NCBI GenBank assembly: GCA_944387405.1
Contig: CALXET010000001.1
Coordinates: forward strand, 62,001 to 126,000
DNA from: an uncultured Clostridia bacterium
Lineage (GTDB): Bacteria > Bacillota > Clostridia > TANB77 > CAG-508
Reading direction: 5' to 3'
Length of the DNA stretch: 64,000 nucleotides
Position 1 is the stretch's first letter, and the number at the start of each line of letters is the position of its first letter. Shown here piece by piece: positions 7,997-16,774 of this stretch. Under the pieces are notes generated by a model, which did not search any database, was not told the origin of the DNA, and saw nothing but the letters and a program-made list of their open reading frames with translations. The translations under genes and the position numbers were made by a program.

Positions 7997-9076
7997 ATGG
8001 AAAGAAAATTAAAAGTATTTCAATATGGAACAGGAAAAATGTCTAAATATACTATGAGATATGTTTATGAAAAGGGTGCTGAGATTGTAGGAGCAGTTGA
8101 TGTTAATCCAGCAGTTATCGGTAAAGACATAGGAGAGATCATGGAATCAGATAAAAAAGGTGTCATTGTTCAAAATGCTAAAGATGCGAAAGAAGCATTA
8201 AAAGAAGCAAATCCAGATATAGTTATAGTAACTACTATGAGCTTAATAGCTGATGTAGAAGAACCACTTATGTTATGTGCAGAACTTGGATTTAATGCAA
8301 TTACTACTTGTGAAGAAGCTTTTTATCCAATGAATTCAAATCCAACTTTAACTAAAAAATTAGATGAACTAGCTAAAAAGAATAACTGTACTATTACAGG
8401 AAGCGGATATCAAGATATTTATTGGGGACAACTTATTACTTCAATCGCAGGATCAACTCATAAAATTACAAAAATAAAAGGAAGTTCAAGTTATAATGTT
8501 GAAGATTATGGTATAGCTTTAGCAGAAGCACATGGTGCAGGACTTACTTTAGATGAATTTGATAAAAAAGTAGCATCAGCAGATAGAATAAGTGATGAAG
8601 AAAGAAAAGCTGTAATAGATAGAGGAGAATATGCACCTTCATATATGTGGAATGTTAATGGTTGGCTTGCTGAAAAGTTAGGATTAACAATTACTTCTCA
8701 AACTCAAAAATGTGTTCCACAAACATATAAAGAAGATATTTTTTCTAGTACACTAAATATGAATGTAAAAGCAGGAGATGCGACAGGTATGAGCGCAGTA
8801 GTTACTTCTGAAACTAAAGAAGGAATTATACTTGAGACTGAATGTATTGGAAAGGTATATGGACCAGATGAATATGATAAAAACGAATGGACAGTTTATG
8901 GAGAGCCAGATACTACTATAGTCGTATCAAGACCAGCTACTGTTGAACTTACATGTGCTACTATAGTAAATAGAATTCCTGATGTTATAAATAGTAAACC
9001 AGGATATGTTCCAACTGAAAGAATGGGAGATTTAATTTATAGAGTAAAACCTCTAAATGAATATGTTAATGATTAA
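7997..9076 (+). CDS. DapB-fold NAD(P)-dependent dehydrogenase, 2,4-diaminopentanoate dehydrogenase-like
   Basis: 359 residues. The N-terminal Rossmann domain (FQYGTGKMSKYTMRY, residues 8-22) matches DapB-type nucleotide-binding domains, but the protein is 100 residues longer than DapB and lacks the DapB HHNRKIDAPSGT motif. Length and the central GSGYQDIYWGQL region resemble the 2,4-diaminopentanoate dehydrogenase group of clostridial ornithine fermentation. The other ornithine-pathway genes are not in the window, so the substrate is uncertain. AAGGAGG start, own terminator. The true dapB is at 34532. Confidence 0.65.
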   Translation: MERKLKVFQYGTGKMSKYTMRYVYEKGAEIVGAVDVNPAVIGKDIGEIMESDKKGVIVQNAKDAKEALKEANPDIVIVTTMSLIADVEEPLMLCAELGFNAITTCEEAFYPMNSNPTLTKKLDELAKKNNCTITGSGYQDIYWGQLITSIAGSTHKITKIKGSSSYNVEDYGIALAEAHGAGLTLDEFDKKVASADRISDEERKAVIDRGEYAPSYMWNVNGWLAEKLGLTITSQTQKCVPQTYKEDIFSSTLNMNVKAGDATGMSAVVTSETKEGIILETECIGKVYGPDEYDKNEWTVYGEPDTTIVVSRPATVELTCATIVNRIPDVINSKPGYVPTERMGDLIYRVKPLNEYVND

Positions 9077-9090
9077 TTAAAATAAAAATG

Positions 9091-9128
9091 AAGCATAGTA
9101 AGAACTTTTCTTGCTATGCTTTATTTTT
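9091..9128 (+). terminator. Rho-independent terminator
   Basis: AAGCATAGTAAG / CTTGCTATGCTT with a short loop and following TTATTTTT. Confidence 0.85.
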
Positions 9129-9286
9129 ATGTTTACATATTTTAATTATTTTATTATTTATTATTTATTATTATTACACTATTTTAATTTGAAAATAATT
9201 AAACAATAATTAAATAATAAATAGATATATCAGAAATTTTCTGTTATACTTAAAAAGTAGAATAAATTAAATAATAGGAGAATAAA

Positions 9287-9697
9287 ATGAAAGATTTAAT
9301 GAAAACAAATTGTTATGATATAGAAGAGAAAATGTGTATTATAGGAACATGCTTAAAAAATATGCAAAAAGAAGCTTATGAAGAACTTGAAAAAGAATAT
9401 GGAACTATATATGAAGTTTGTCTAGAACAAACTCATATAAATATGTTGATTACTAAATTAATTGGAATGCTTTCAAGAGTAAAAGTAAAAAAGTTAATAT
9501 TTGCATCAGTAGATAGATCTCCTCATTGCGTGCAACTTCATTATGTTGAGAACGAAATTAGAAAAGCAATGAATATAGATGATATTGAGGTTATTCATTA
9601 CATAGCACGAGATAATAAATTACATGTAATTCCTCAAGATGTTATAAATATTTCAAAAGATTTAGTAACTTTAAAAAACAGACTAGAAAATACATAA
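9287..9697 (+). CDS. Conserved-looking hypothetical protein
   Basis: 136 residues, soluble, no recognised family. Notable residues are cysteines in the first 22 residues (CYDIEEKMCIIGTC) and a SVDRSPHCVQLHY segment near 83, which could be a metal or redox site. GGAG precedes the ATG. A MazG-like gene follows after 16 bases with its own AAGGAG, so the two are likely one transcript. I cannot assign a function. Confidence 0.65.
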   Translation: MKDLMKTNCYDIEEKMCIIGTCLKNMQKEAYEELEKEYGTIYEVCLEQTHINMLITKLIGMLSRVKVKKLIFASVDRSPHCVQLHYVENEIRKAMNIDDIEVIHYIARDNKLHVIPQDVINISKDLVTLKNRLENT

Positions 9698-9713
9698 TAG
9701 TAAGGAGAAGATT

Positions 9714-10073
9714 ATGGATAAAAATATGACAGTTGAAGAAATAAAAAATCTAGCTCAAAAGTTTTATGATGACAGAGATTGGGGAAAATTTCATAATCCT
9801 AAGGATTTAGCTATATCAATAGAAATAGAAGCTACCGAGCTTTTAGAAATTTTTAGATTTAAAAATGAAGAACAAATAAAAGAAATTATGTCAGGAGAAA
9901 AAAGAGAAAAAGTAGAAGATGAAGTAGGAGATATATTACTTAATCTATTAAGATTTGCACAAATGAATGATATTGATTTGTCTAAAGCTTTGATTTCTAA
10001 GATTAGAAAAAGTGAAGTAAAATATCCTGTAGAAAAAGTCAAAGGCAAAAATTTAAAGTATAACGAGTATTAG
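9714..10073 (+). CDS. MazG-like nucleotide pyrophosphohydrolase
   Basis: 119 residues of the all-alpha NTP pyrophosphatase fold. Metal-binding motifs are EIEATELLEIFRF (residues 30-42, ExxE) and EVEDEVGDILLNLL (near 66, ExxD). Closest to the small dCTP pyrophosphatase/MazG-like group, which hydrolyses unwanted (d)NTPs to monophosphates. With the NUDIX gene 60 bases downstream it fits nucleotide-pool cleansing. Confidence 0.85.
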   Translation: MDKNMTVEEIKNLAQKFYDDRDWGKFHNPKDLAISIEIEATELLEIFRFKNEEQIKEIMSGEKREKVEDEVGDILLNLLRFAQMNDIDLSKALISKIRKSEVKYPVEKVKGKNLKYNEY

Positions 10074-10158
10074 TAATGTTAGGATTATTAAAATATAATT
10101 AATATAAAAAATTAAACTATAAAAATTATATTATATGCAAGGAATAGGAGAAGTGATT

Positions 10159-10545
10159 ATGGATGTAGTAGCAGCTATAATTGAAAATAATGAAGGAGAT
10201 ATATTAATAGCCAAACGAAACTTGGAAAAAGCTCAGGGAGGATTGTGGGAGTTTCCAGGAGGTAAAATAGAAAAGAATGAATCTGCAGATGATGCAATAA
10301 AAAGAGAAATAAAAGAAGAATTAAATATCGATATTGAAATAAATAAATGGTTAATTGAGAAAAAATATGAATATCCTGAAAGGACTATAAATCTAATTTT
10401 ATGTAGCGCTAAATGGATTGGTGGAGATTTAAATCTATCTGAACATGAAGATAGCAAATGGATTAAAAAAGAAGATATTTTTAATTTTCAATTTGCAGAA
10501 GCAGATAATGAAATTATTAATGAAATATTTAAAATAAAAAAATAA
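10159..10545 (+). CDS. NUDIX hydrolase, MutT-type
   Basis: 128 residues. The NUDIX box GGKIEKNESADDAIKREIKEEL (about residues 34-55) is complete with REIKEE catalytic glutamates, and the flanking QGGLWEFPGG is typical of 8-oxo-dGTP diphosphatase (MutT/YtkD-like). I choose the ATG at 10159 because GGAG lies 8 bases before it; the in-frame ATG at 10135 has no ribosome site. Its terminator overlaps the stop codon and also serves the converging radical SAM gene. Confidence 0.88.
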   Translation: MDVVAAIIENNEGDILIAKRNLEKAQGGLWEFPGGKIEKNESADDAIKREIKEELNIDIEINKWLIEKKYEYPERTINLILCSAKWIGGDLNLSEHEDSKWIKKEDIFNFQFAEADNEIINEIFKIKK

Positions 10546-10569
10546 TAGAGTTAATCTATTATTTTTTTA
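10541..10569. terminator. Bidirectional terminator overlapping both stop codons
   Basis: AATAATAGA / TCTATTATT with 5-base loop and T run; the NUDIX stop lies in the left arm. Confidence 0.75.
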
Positions 10570-11479
10570 TTTATTATAAAATTTGCCTTGATATAAATCT
10601 TTTTCTTTTAATAATTTATCTAATCCATTTAGTATCCATTTTTTATGTAAGTTCCAATTTGGAGCAACTAGTAAATCTTTAGGGCTATCTCCAGATATTC
10701 TGTGAATTATTATATCTTTGTTTAAATGAGAAATAATGTAACATAGCGAGTCTAAATAATATTCTAAAGTAATTGGTGTATATTCATTTTTTTTATACAT
10801 TTCTTCGAGTTTAGTATTTTTTACTATATAAGTTGAATGTATTTTTAATCCTTGAATACTAAGTGAATTTATTAAGTCTACAGTGTTTTTTATATCATCA
10901 GATGTTTCGTTTGGTAATCCTATCATTATATGAGATATTACATCGATATTATATTTATTAAGTAATTTAGTAGCTTCTATAAATTGTTTTGTGGAGTAAC
11001 ATCTATTAATTAAATTCCCTATAGAATCATTTGATGTTTGAAGCCCAAGTTCTACTGATACATAATATTTATCAGTATATGTTTTAAGAAGCTTGCAAAT
11101 TTCTTCATTTATGCAATCTGGTCTTGTAGCAATAGATAATCCTACGATTCGTTTATCAATAAGTGCAGAGTCATATTTATTTTTCAAATTTTCTATTGTA
11201 TCATATGTATTTGTAAAGTTTTGAAAGTATACAATAAATTTATTTGCTCTTTGGGATTTAATGCTATTTAATGCATTTAGAATTTGATTTTTTATAGGAA
11301 TTTTATTTAAATGTTCACCGAGATCCTAAAGCACTGCAAAAAATACAACCTGATTTGCTTAATGTTCCATCTCTATTTGGACAAGTAAAATTTCCATCAA
11401 CACAAATTTTTAATGTTCTTTCTCCAAATTTGTTTTTTAAATATTTATTTAATACATTATATCTTTTTTCATTTTCCAT
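10567..11479 (-). CDS. Radical SAM protein, YhcC/TIGR01212 type, with +1 frameshift at CGG
   Basis: The full protein would be 303 residues. The first part holds FTCPNRDGTLSKSGCIFC (CxxxxxxxCxxC-type cluster site of this family); the second part continues with YFQNFTNTYD and VELGLQTSND. The frame breaks at an in-frame CGG (11318-11320, minus strand) directly before TGA. Dropping the C gives G-S-G-E-H-L and an open frame to 10567. The start is taken as 11479 because a strong promoter ends 9 bases before it. The family is widespread; a tRNA or nucleic-acid substrate is suspected but unproven. Confidence 0.8.
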
Positions 11480-11488
11480 AATAAAATT

Positions 11489-11517
11489 AGTATAACAGGA
11501 AAAAAACAAAAATTCAA
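11489..11517 (-). promoter_or_regulatory. Promoter of the radical SAM gene, near-leaderless
   Basis: On the minus strand TTGAAT (11517-11512), 17 bases, TATACT (11494-11489). The ATG at 11479 is 9 bases past the -10, so the leader is at most a few bases and there is no ribosome site. Confidence 0.7.
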
Positions 11518-11721
11518 TTAATTAAGATTGAATAAAAGAGTGAAGTAATAAGAAAATTATGTATATTTTACATAATTTTAAGATTTCCTTTATAAATTTG
11601 TCGAATATTATCGAAAATAAATTATAAAAAATTGTTGATATTACTTGATTTTATTGGAAAAAGAGTGTAAAATAAACAGAACACTGTAAAAAAAAGGAAA
11701 AACAAATGGGAGGCTTACACT

Positions 11722-13119
11722 ATGGGATTTCAGAATGAAATGTACAAAATTATGACAAGTAATAACCACATTATGTTAAATGTAACTTTTTTAATTTTTC
11801 TATTAACATTAGTAGTAATGGTAATAAAATTTATGATTAATGTTTTTGAAATGAAGATTAATAATAAAGAAAAGGTGATATTTTTAGTATCAACCTTTAT
11901 AAGTGTTTTAACAGCAAGATTAATGGTACCTATTCCTATATTATATAGAGTTATATGTACAATTATTATTACAATACTAGTATTTTTCATATTAAAACAA
12001 AATATTGAAAAATCAATAATTTCAAGTTCAATAACAAATACAATATTATTAATCGGAGAAGTTTTGTTTTCAAAGATTTTAAGATTTATTAATTCACAAA
12101 ATAATATTTTTAATACATTAAATTCAAATTTAAATTTTATAATTTTTAGTTTAATAATTCTTTTTAGTTTAATTGTTTTAATAGCAATTGTTAATTTTAT
12201 ATTCAAGAAATTTAATCTCAAAATTAATATAAGAAATAATTTAAGTTCAAAGGAAAGAAATATAATAATTTTTAAAAGTATTTTCTGTATGTGTATAATT
12301 TTTTTAACAGCATTAGAGTTGTTTTATTTTAAAAATTATATGTTAACAGTTTTAGTTATAGGAAGCATTATTGTTTTAGAGTCTTATTGTATAAAAGATA
12401 TTTCAAATATAAATAAAATAGAAGAATCAAATATAAAAATAGAAGCATTAAAAGAGCATGTAAAAAATCTAAATATTATGTATGACGATATTAGGTCATT
12501 TAAGCATGATTTTAGTAATATAGTTCAAGCTTTAGGTGGATATATTGTTACTGAAAATATAGAAGGCTTAAAGGAAATGTATGCAAGATTGTTAGTAGAA
12601 ATAAAACAGGTAAATAATATGGAACTATTAAATCCAGAAATTATTAATAATCCAGCAATATATAATATTTTAAATAGCAAATATTGTAAAGCAGATTCTT
12701 ATAATATAAATATGAATATTGAAGTACTTATTGATTTAAATGAGTTAAATATAAATACATTGGATTTATGCAGAATACTTGGAATATTACTAGATAATGC
12801 AATAGAAGCTGCAAAAGAATGTGATAAAAAAGAAATATCAGTTAGATTTATAAAAGATTTTAAAGTAGATAGAAACTTAATTATAGTAGAAAATACTTAT
12901 AAAAATCTTGATGTTGATATTAGTAAAATTTTTGATAAAGAATATACTTCTAAATCAGAAAAAAAGTCTCATGGATTAGGCTTATGGAGAGTTAAAAAGA
13001 TTTTAGATAGAAATACTAATTTAAACTTATATTCGTATAAAGGCAATAGATTTGTTCAGCAATTAGAAGTATATAATTCTATGTCTAATATAAAAATCGA
13101 AGCAGAGCAAAAAGTGTAA
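11722..13119 (+). CDS. GHKL sensor histidine kinase, AgrC-like, orphan
   Basis: 465 residues. Residues 15-230 form about six or seven membrane segments without a large extracellular domain, as in AgrC-type peptide sensors. Then come a dimerisation helix with the phospho-acceptor region DIRSFKHDFSN (histidine near 267), the N box LLDNAIEAA near 355, and the G box KSHGLGLWRVKKI near 422. The enzyme would phosphorylate a LytTR-type response regulator, but no regulator or AgrB/AgrD is adjacent. GGGAGG lies before the ATG. A C92-like hydrolase follows. Confidence 0.85.
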   Translation: MGFQNEMYKIMTSNNHIMLNVTFLIFLLTLVVMVIKFMINVFEMKINNKEKVIFLVSTFISVLTARLMVPIPILYRVICTIIITILVFFILKQNIEKSIISSSITNTILLIGEVLFSKILRFINSQNNIFNTLNSNLNFIIFSLIILFSLIVLIAIVNFIFKKFNLKINIRNNLSSKERNIIIFKSIFCMCIIFLTALELFYFKNYMLTVLVIGSIIVLESYCIKDISNINKIEESNIKIEALKEHVKNLNIMYDDIRSFKHDFSNIVQALGGYIVTENIEGLKEMYARLLVEIKQVNNMELLNPEIINNPAIYNILNSKYCKADSYNINMNIEVLIDLNELNINTLDLCRILGILLDNAIEAAKECDKKEISVRFIKDFKVDRNLIIVENTYKNLDVDISKIFDKEYTSKSEKKSHGLGLWRVKKILDRNTNLNLYSYKGNRFVQQLEVYNSMSNIKIEAEQKV

Positions 13120-13203
13120 AAAAATAAGATATGTAGTTGACGGTACATTATTACAAAATATATAATAAATTAGTAAAAATTAATTTTAGGAGTAAAACAT
13201 AAG

Positions 13204-13782
13204 ATGAAAAAAATATACATCATGGTATCATATTCGGGAACTTTATTATCTAACTTAATTAAAATGTACACTAGAAAAGAATATACACATGTTTCAATAA
13301 GTCTGGATATTAAATTACAAGAGATGTATTCTTTTGGAAGAATTCATCCATATAATGCATTTATTGGTGGATTTGTAAGAGAGGGAAAGAACTTTGGTAC
13401 TTTTAAAAGATTTAAAAAAACTAAAATTGCAATTTATTCATTAGAAGTAAAAGATGAAAACTATGAAGAAGCAAGAAGAACTATTAATAAAATTAAGGAA
13501 AGAAGAGAGGAATATAAATTTAATTTTATAGGATTATTTTTAGTAATGTTCCATAAAAAGATAAAGAGAAGAAAAGCTTTTTATTGTGCTGAATTTGTAA
13601 AATATGTATTAGAAAAATCAAAAGCAGTAGATAAAAATTTACCCCAAATAGTAAAACCAGAAGATTTTCAAAAAATAAATGGAATAACTTTAGAATATAA
13701 AGGACTTTTAAGAACATATAATTATAAAAAGACATATTCATTTCAAAACTTATATAGAAAAAGACAGCAGATTGCAGTATAA
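13204..13782 (+). CDS. Permuted papain-like (NlpC/P60, YiiX/C92-type) hydrolase
   Basis: 192 residues. The permuted order of catalytic motifs is visible: a histidine in YTHVSISLD near residue 32, then the cysteine in KAFYCAEFVKYVLEK near 128. Such enzymes are amidases or peptidases, some acting on lipids or cell-wall peptides. There is no clear signal peptide, so it may act in the cytosol or at the membrane. It sits 85 bases after the sensor kinase; the pair may be functionally linked. Ends at a terminator. Confidence 0.75.
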   Translation: MKKIYIMVSYSGTLLSNLIKMYTRKEYTHVSISLDIKLQEMYSFGRIHPYNAFIGGFVREGKNFGTFKRFKKTKIAIYSLEVKDENYEEARRTINKIKERREEYKFNFIGLFLVMFHKKIKRRKAFYCAEFVKYVLEKSKAVDKNLPQIVKPEDFQKINGITLEYKGLLRTYNYKKTYSFQNLYRKRQQIAV

Positions 13783-13803
13783 AGTAAATTTAGTATAAAA
13801 ATA

Positions 13804-13858
13804 AATACACTTAAACCTAATTATATATAATATTATTAGATTTAAGTGTATTTTTTAT
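13804..13858. terminator. Bidirectional terminator
   Basis: AATACACTTAAACCTAA and TTAGATTTAAGTGTATT around an A/T loop, with T run; between convergent genes. Confidence 0.8.
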
Positions 13859-13876
13859 TTTTCATATTTTTTTATA

Positions 13877-14185
13877 TTATGCATATATATTTTCAGAATA
13901 TAAAGTTTCATACATACTTAATAGATTATCTAAAATAAAAGCTTCACTATAATCTTCATTATACATAAAGTCATAAAGTTGAAGTGCAATTACTTTATTT
14001 GAATCATTTAAGTATTTAAAACAATTCTTTTTTAAGTTTGAAATATTTACATATTTATAATTTGGATTTTGTTTTCGTATTTCTGAAACTAATGTATCTA
14101 TAATTTTGCTTGATAACATTTCAATACAAAAAGAATAATTATTATTTTTAAAGTTTTCAATTAATTCTTTTTTATTAAAGCTCAT
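13877..14185 (-). CDS. Small partner protein of unknown cassette, copy 1
   Basis: 102 residues, all-helical, no known domain. The start is the ATG at 14185: AAGGAG lies 6 bases upstream, whereas the ATG at 14191 abuts the ribosome site. It overlaps the end of the large gene by exactly 11 bases, implying translational coupling. It resembles the small gene at 21584 in size, position, helical content and C-terminal pattern (a YDF/KFY helix followed by LLxxYxxLY). Function unknown; probably forms a complex with the large protein. Confidence 0.75.
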   Translation of the reverse strand: MSFNKKELIENFKNNNYSFCIEMLSSKIIDTLVSEIRKQNPNYKYVNISNLKKNCFKYLNDSNKVIALQLYDFMYNEDYSEAFILDNLLSMYETLYSENIYA

Positions 14186-16466
14186 ATCCATCTCCTTTTC
14201 TTGATTGTGGATTAGTTTTATTATCTCTTATTTCTATATTATTTTCATCTGTTATTGCAGGTGAAACAGGAATAGGTTCTATTGGAACAAATTTATTATT
14301 TTCTGAATAATATAATCTTCCTGTATCTAAATCTACATATCTTCTTTTAAATACTGGTTTTTTCTTAGCTTTTCCACTTGCAGAATATGCAGTAGAGCGT
14401 AAGTGTTCAGGAACTTTTCTTGTAGAAAGACTATATAATCTACTTACATATCTTTGTGCTTCAGGTGATAGAGTAGGAGATTTTAATATAGTTTTTAAAT
14501 ATTTTGTTAAATTTTTAGAAAATGGGCAAACTGCTTGTGCAGAGATTCCATTAAAATCATCCATTCCTTCATATACTGGAAAAATATTTTTTCCAGTAAA
14601 TTCTTTTAAGAAATCAGCAATTGATTTTTTAGATGTATGAACTTGGATAGCAGAAGTAAGAGCTGGATCTAGTCCAATACCAGTTATTCTATCTATATAA
14701 GCATGTGTACCATCTTCAGAAATTTGGCTTGGAATTATTCCTGCATTAGGAATAGTGTTGTCTGAAGAGATAAGTGCTATTAAAGAATCAATAAAATCAT
14801 CTTTAAAAGAATATGAATAATATATAGGAGTATAAAATCTTAAAAACTTCTTAGAATCTTCTCTTAAATCTGATTTTGGCAATTCTTCATCAGAAGCAAA
14901 TTCATATTTTGGAAGTTTTCTAAATTCTTTACTAAAATATTCTTCATATTGGTCACCATAGCTATTGTACATGTATCTCTGGTAAGGTTTATAAGAGTAT
15001 CTTATTATTTCATCATTATCTGAAATGTTTCCAAAAGTTTCTTCTTCTTCTTCTTTTGAAAGTTCTGTTTCAAAAGAATCGTCTGATTGTTGATATATTT
15101 GATTTTGGATATCTCCTAAAAATAATTTTGTTGGTGTATGCATAAAAGCTATTTTATCTAAAGCTATATTTACTTCTCCGACAGAAGGATAAAAATCTTC
15201 CATAGCAGAGATTGCTCTTTCATATTCTTCTCTAGTTGGATATTCTTTTTTTAGTTCATGTATTAATCCAGGAACAGAAACTTTAGTTTTATCTTTTCTA
15301 GCTTCTGGAAGACGTGCAATTTTAGTAATAAATGAACTATAAGCTTTTTTAGGGTATAATAGTTTAAGCATTCTAAATAAATCATCTTTTGTAGGGTATG
15401 GAGCATCTCTATTTACTTCATATTGTTCAGATAAATCTGTTTCAGTATGTGAATTTAAAGTATTTTTAAATTTTAAAAATCTTTGTACTTCAGGATCAAA
15501 AAATTTATCTAAAATACCATATTGATATGTGACAAATAATGCTTCTTGAAGTGAGTCAGCTTCTTTAGAAAATCTATTTACAAGAAAAGTATTATATGCA
15601 ATTAAATCTCCAATAGAAAGCGAAGAAATTGCTCCATATAGATTATCTTGTTTAAACATATTGTCATCTAATTTGCTAGCAAGTTCTGAAAGACCAAATT
15701 TGCTTAAGTTATTTTTTCTTATTTCTTGACCTCTTTTTGTAAATCCCAATTTTTCAAATTGAGCATTTAAGTCTAAGATAGATACATTTAAGCGATTTCT
15801 TAAATATTTTTCAAGTTCTTCTTTGTCTGATTTTAAATATTCAGAAAAACCAAATATTATAGTTCTAGCTCTAGTAGAAAAATCTTTTAATGTTAGAAAA
15901 GTATAATTATATTCATTTTTATATTTTCTTAAAACATCATCCCATATTTTATTATCTGGTGTTCCATTTCTTTTTGCATTTTGTATATATGAATAATATC
16001 CATCTGGCATATCTCTTATAAAATCATTTACGTCTTCTCTGTAAGTGGGTAGTAATTCTAATACATATATCATGCAAAGGCCCCTAAATGTATTGGCATA
16101 TTCAGAATTATCAACCTTATCAAAATTATTATATTTTTCACTAGTTACATCTGCTAATACTTCTTCTAATTTATCAGGATTATCTAAAAGAAATTTTCTT
16201 GCATGTGTTTCTAGATAGAAACGATATACATTTGCAGAACTAAATACTTTTTCAGATAATTCTGTTATATCTAATTTTATGTGTTTTTCTAAATCATCTC
16301 TAGTATATTCGGGATGAGCAGTAATTATTGACTCTACATATGGAATAAATGTAGAATGAAAGAATTCTATAAAATTTTTATAATCATTGTGAGAAGTTTT
16401 TCTATATCTTAATGCAGATTCCATATTTCTATTAAATGTTGGTATGTTATTTAGTGTAACTTCCAT
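14175..16466 (-). CDS. Large protein of unknown two-gene cassette, copy 1
   Basis: 763 residues, soluble, no signal peptide or membrane segment, no family I recognise. It is paralogous to the 668-residue protein at 21915. Both share a block near residues 285-325 (SLSIGDLIAYNTFLVNR here, HLDIPTLSALNSFWVNR there) and a C-terminal tail with VPEHLR / IPQHLK, then a lysine- and arginine-rich strand and a short tyrosine-containing segment. An acidic run EEEEE lies near 475. GGAGG start; promoter at 16500-16528; followed by its small partner with an 11-base overlap. Confidence 0.8.
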   Translation of the reverse strand: MEVTLNNIPTFNRNMESALRYRKTSHNDYKNFIEFFHSTFIPYVESIITAHPEYTRDDLEKHIKLDITELSEKVFSSANVYRFYLETHARKFLLDNPDKLEEVLADVTSEKYNNFDKVDNSEYANTFRGLCMIYVLELLPTYREDVNDFIRDMPDGYYSYIQNAKRNGTPDNKIWDDVLRKYKNEYNYTFLTLKDFSTRARTIIFGFSEYLKSDKEELEKYLRNRLNVSILDLNAQFEKLGFTKRGQEIRKNNLSKFGLSELASKLDDNMFKQDNLYGAISSLSIGDLIAYNTFLVNRFSKEADSLQEALFVTYQYGILDKFFDPEVQRFLKFKNTLNSHTETDLSEQYEVNRDAPYPTKDDLFRMLKLLYPKKAYSSFITKIARLPEARKDKTKVSVPGLIHELKKEYPTREEYERAISAMEDFYPSVGEVNIALDKIAFMHTPTKLFLGDIQNQIYQQSDDSFETELSKEEEEETFGNISDNDEIIRYSYKPYQRYMYNSYGDQYEEYFSKEFRKLPKYEFASDEELPKSDLREDSKKFLRFYTPIYYSYSFKDDFIDSLIALISSDNTIPNAGIIPSQISEDGTHAYIDRITGIGLDPALTSAIQVHTSKKSIADFLKEFTGKNIFPVYEGMDDFNGISAQAVCPFSKNLTKYLKTILKSPTLSPEAQRYVSRLYSLSTRKVPEHLRSTAYSASGKAKKKPVFKRRYVDLDTGRLYYSENNKFVPIEPIPVSPAITDENNIEIRDNKTNPQSRKGDGYEL

Positions 16467-16774
16467 AATTCCTCCAAAAAAAATAAAATTTACTTTTCAA
16501 TTATACCATTTTTTTTGACAAAAAACAACATTAAATTTATGTAAACTCATTAAAAATATAATAAAATGGATAAATATTGAAACTCTATTGATTAATAAGG
16601 ATAAATGGTTATATAATGTTACCCATACTAAGAGTTATTTTTAGACCCAGATGATAAAGAGGTTGATTGTGTCAAGATAATTTTAGACACATACTTTTTA
16701 ATTATAAATTTGGGTTGAAATCTTAATTTTTAGTACGTATCTAATTAAAGCTTTTTAGAAAGGAGAAATGCATT
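16467..16774. other. 308-base divergent intergenic region
   Basis: Holds the minus-strand promoter above and a plus-strand promoter, TTGATT (16588-16593) / 18 bases / TATAAT (16612-16617), for the 16775 gene. The plus transcript has a leader of about 150 bases with nested pairing: an outer ACCCA/TGGGT and an inner TGTGTC/GACACA. A 13-mer TTATGTAAACTCA at 16537-16549 recurs in reverse at the 39-kb promoter. Confidence 0.6.
16500..16528 (-). promoter_or_regulatory. Promoter of cassette copy 1
   Basis: Minus strand TTGTTT, 17 bases, TATAAT preceded by TGG (extended -10). Confidence 0.65.

Noticed and set aside
7997..9076. Calling the 359-residue protein dapB
   Set aside because: It lacks the HHNRKIDAPSGT active site and is 100 residues too long; the real dapB is at 34532-35278.
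11315..11509. Start of the radical SAM protein at 11509 (MFFSCYTNF...)
   Set aside because: That start lies inside the -35/-10 region of a strong promoter; the ATG at 11479 fits both the promoter and the usual protein N-terminus.
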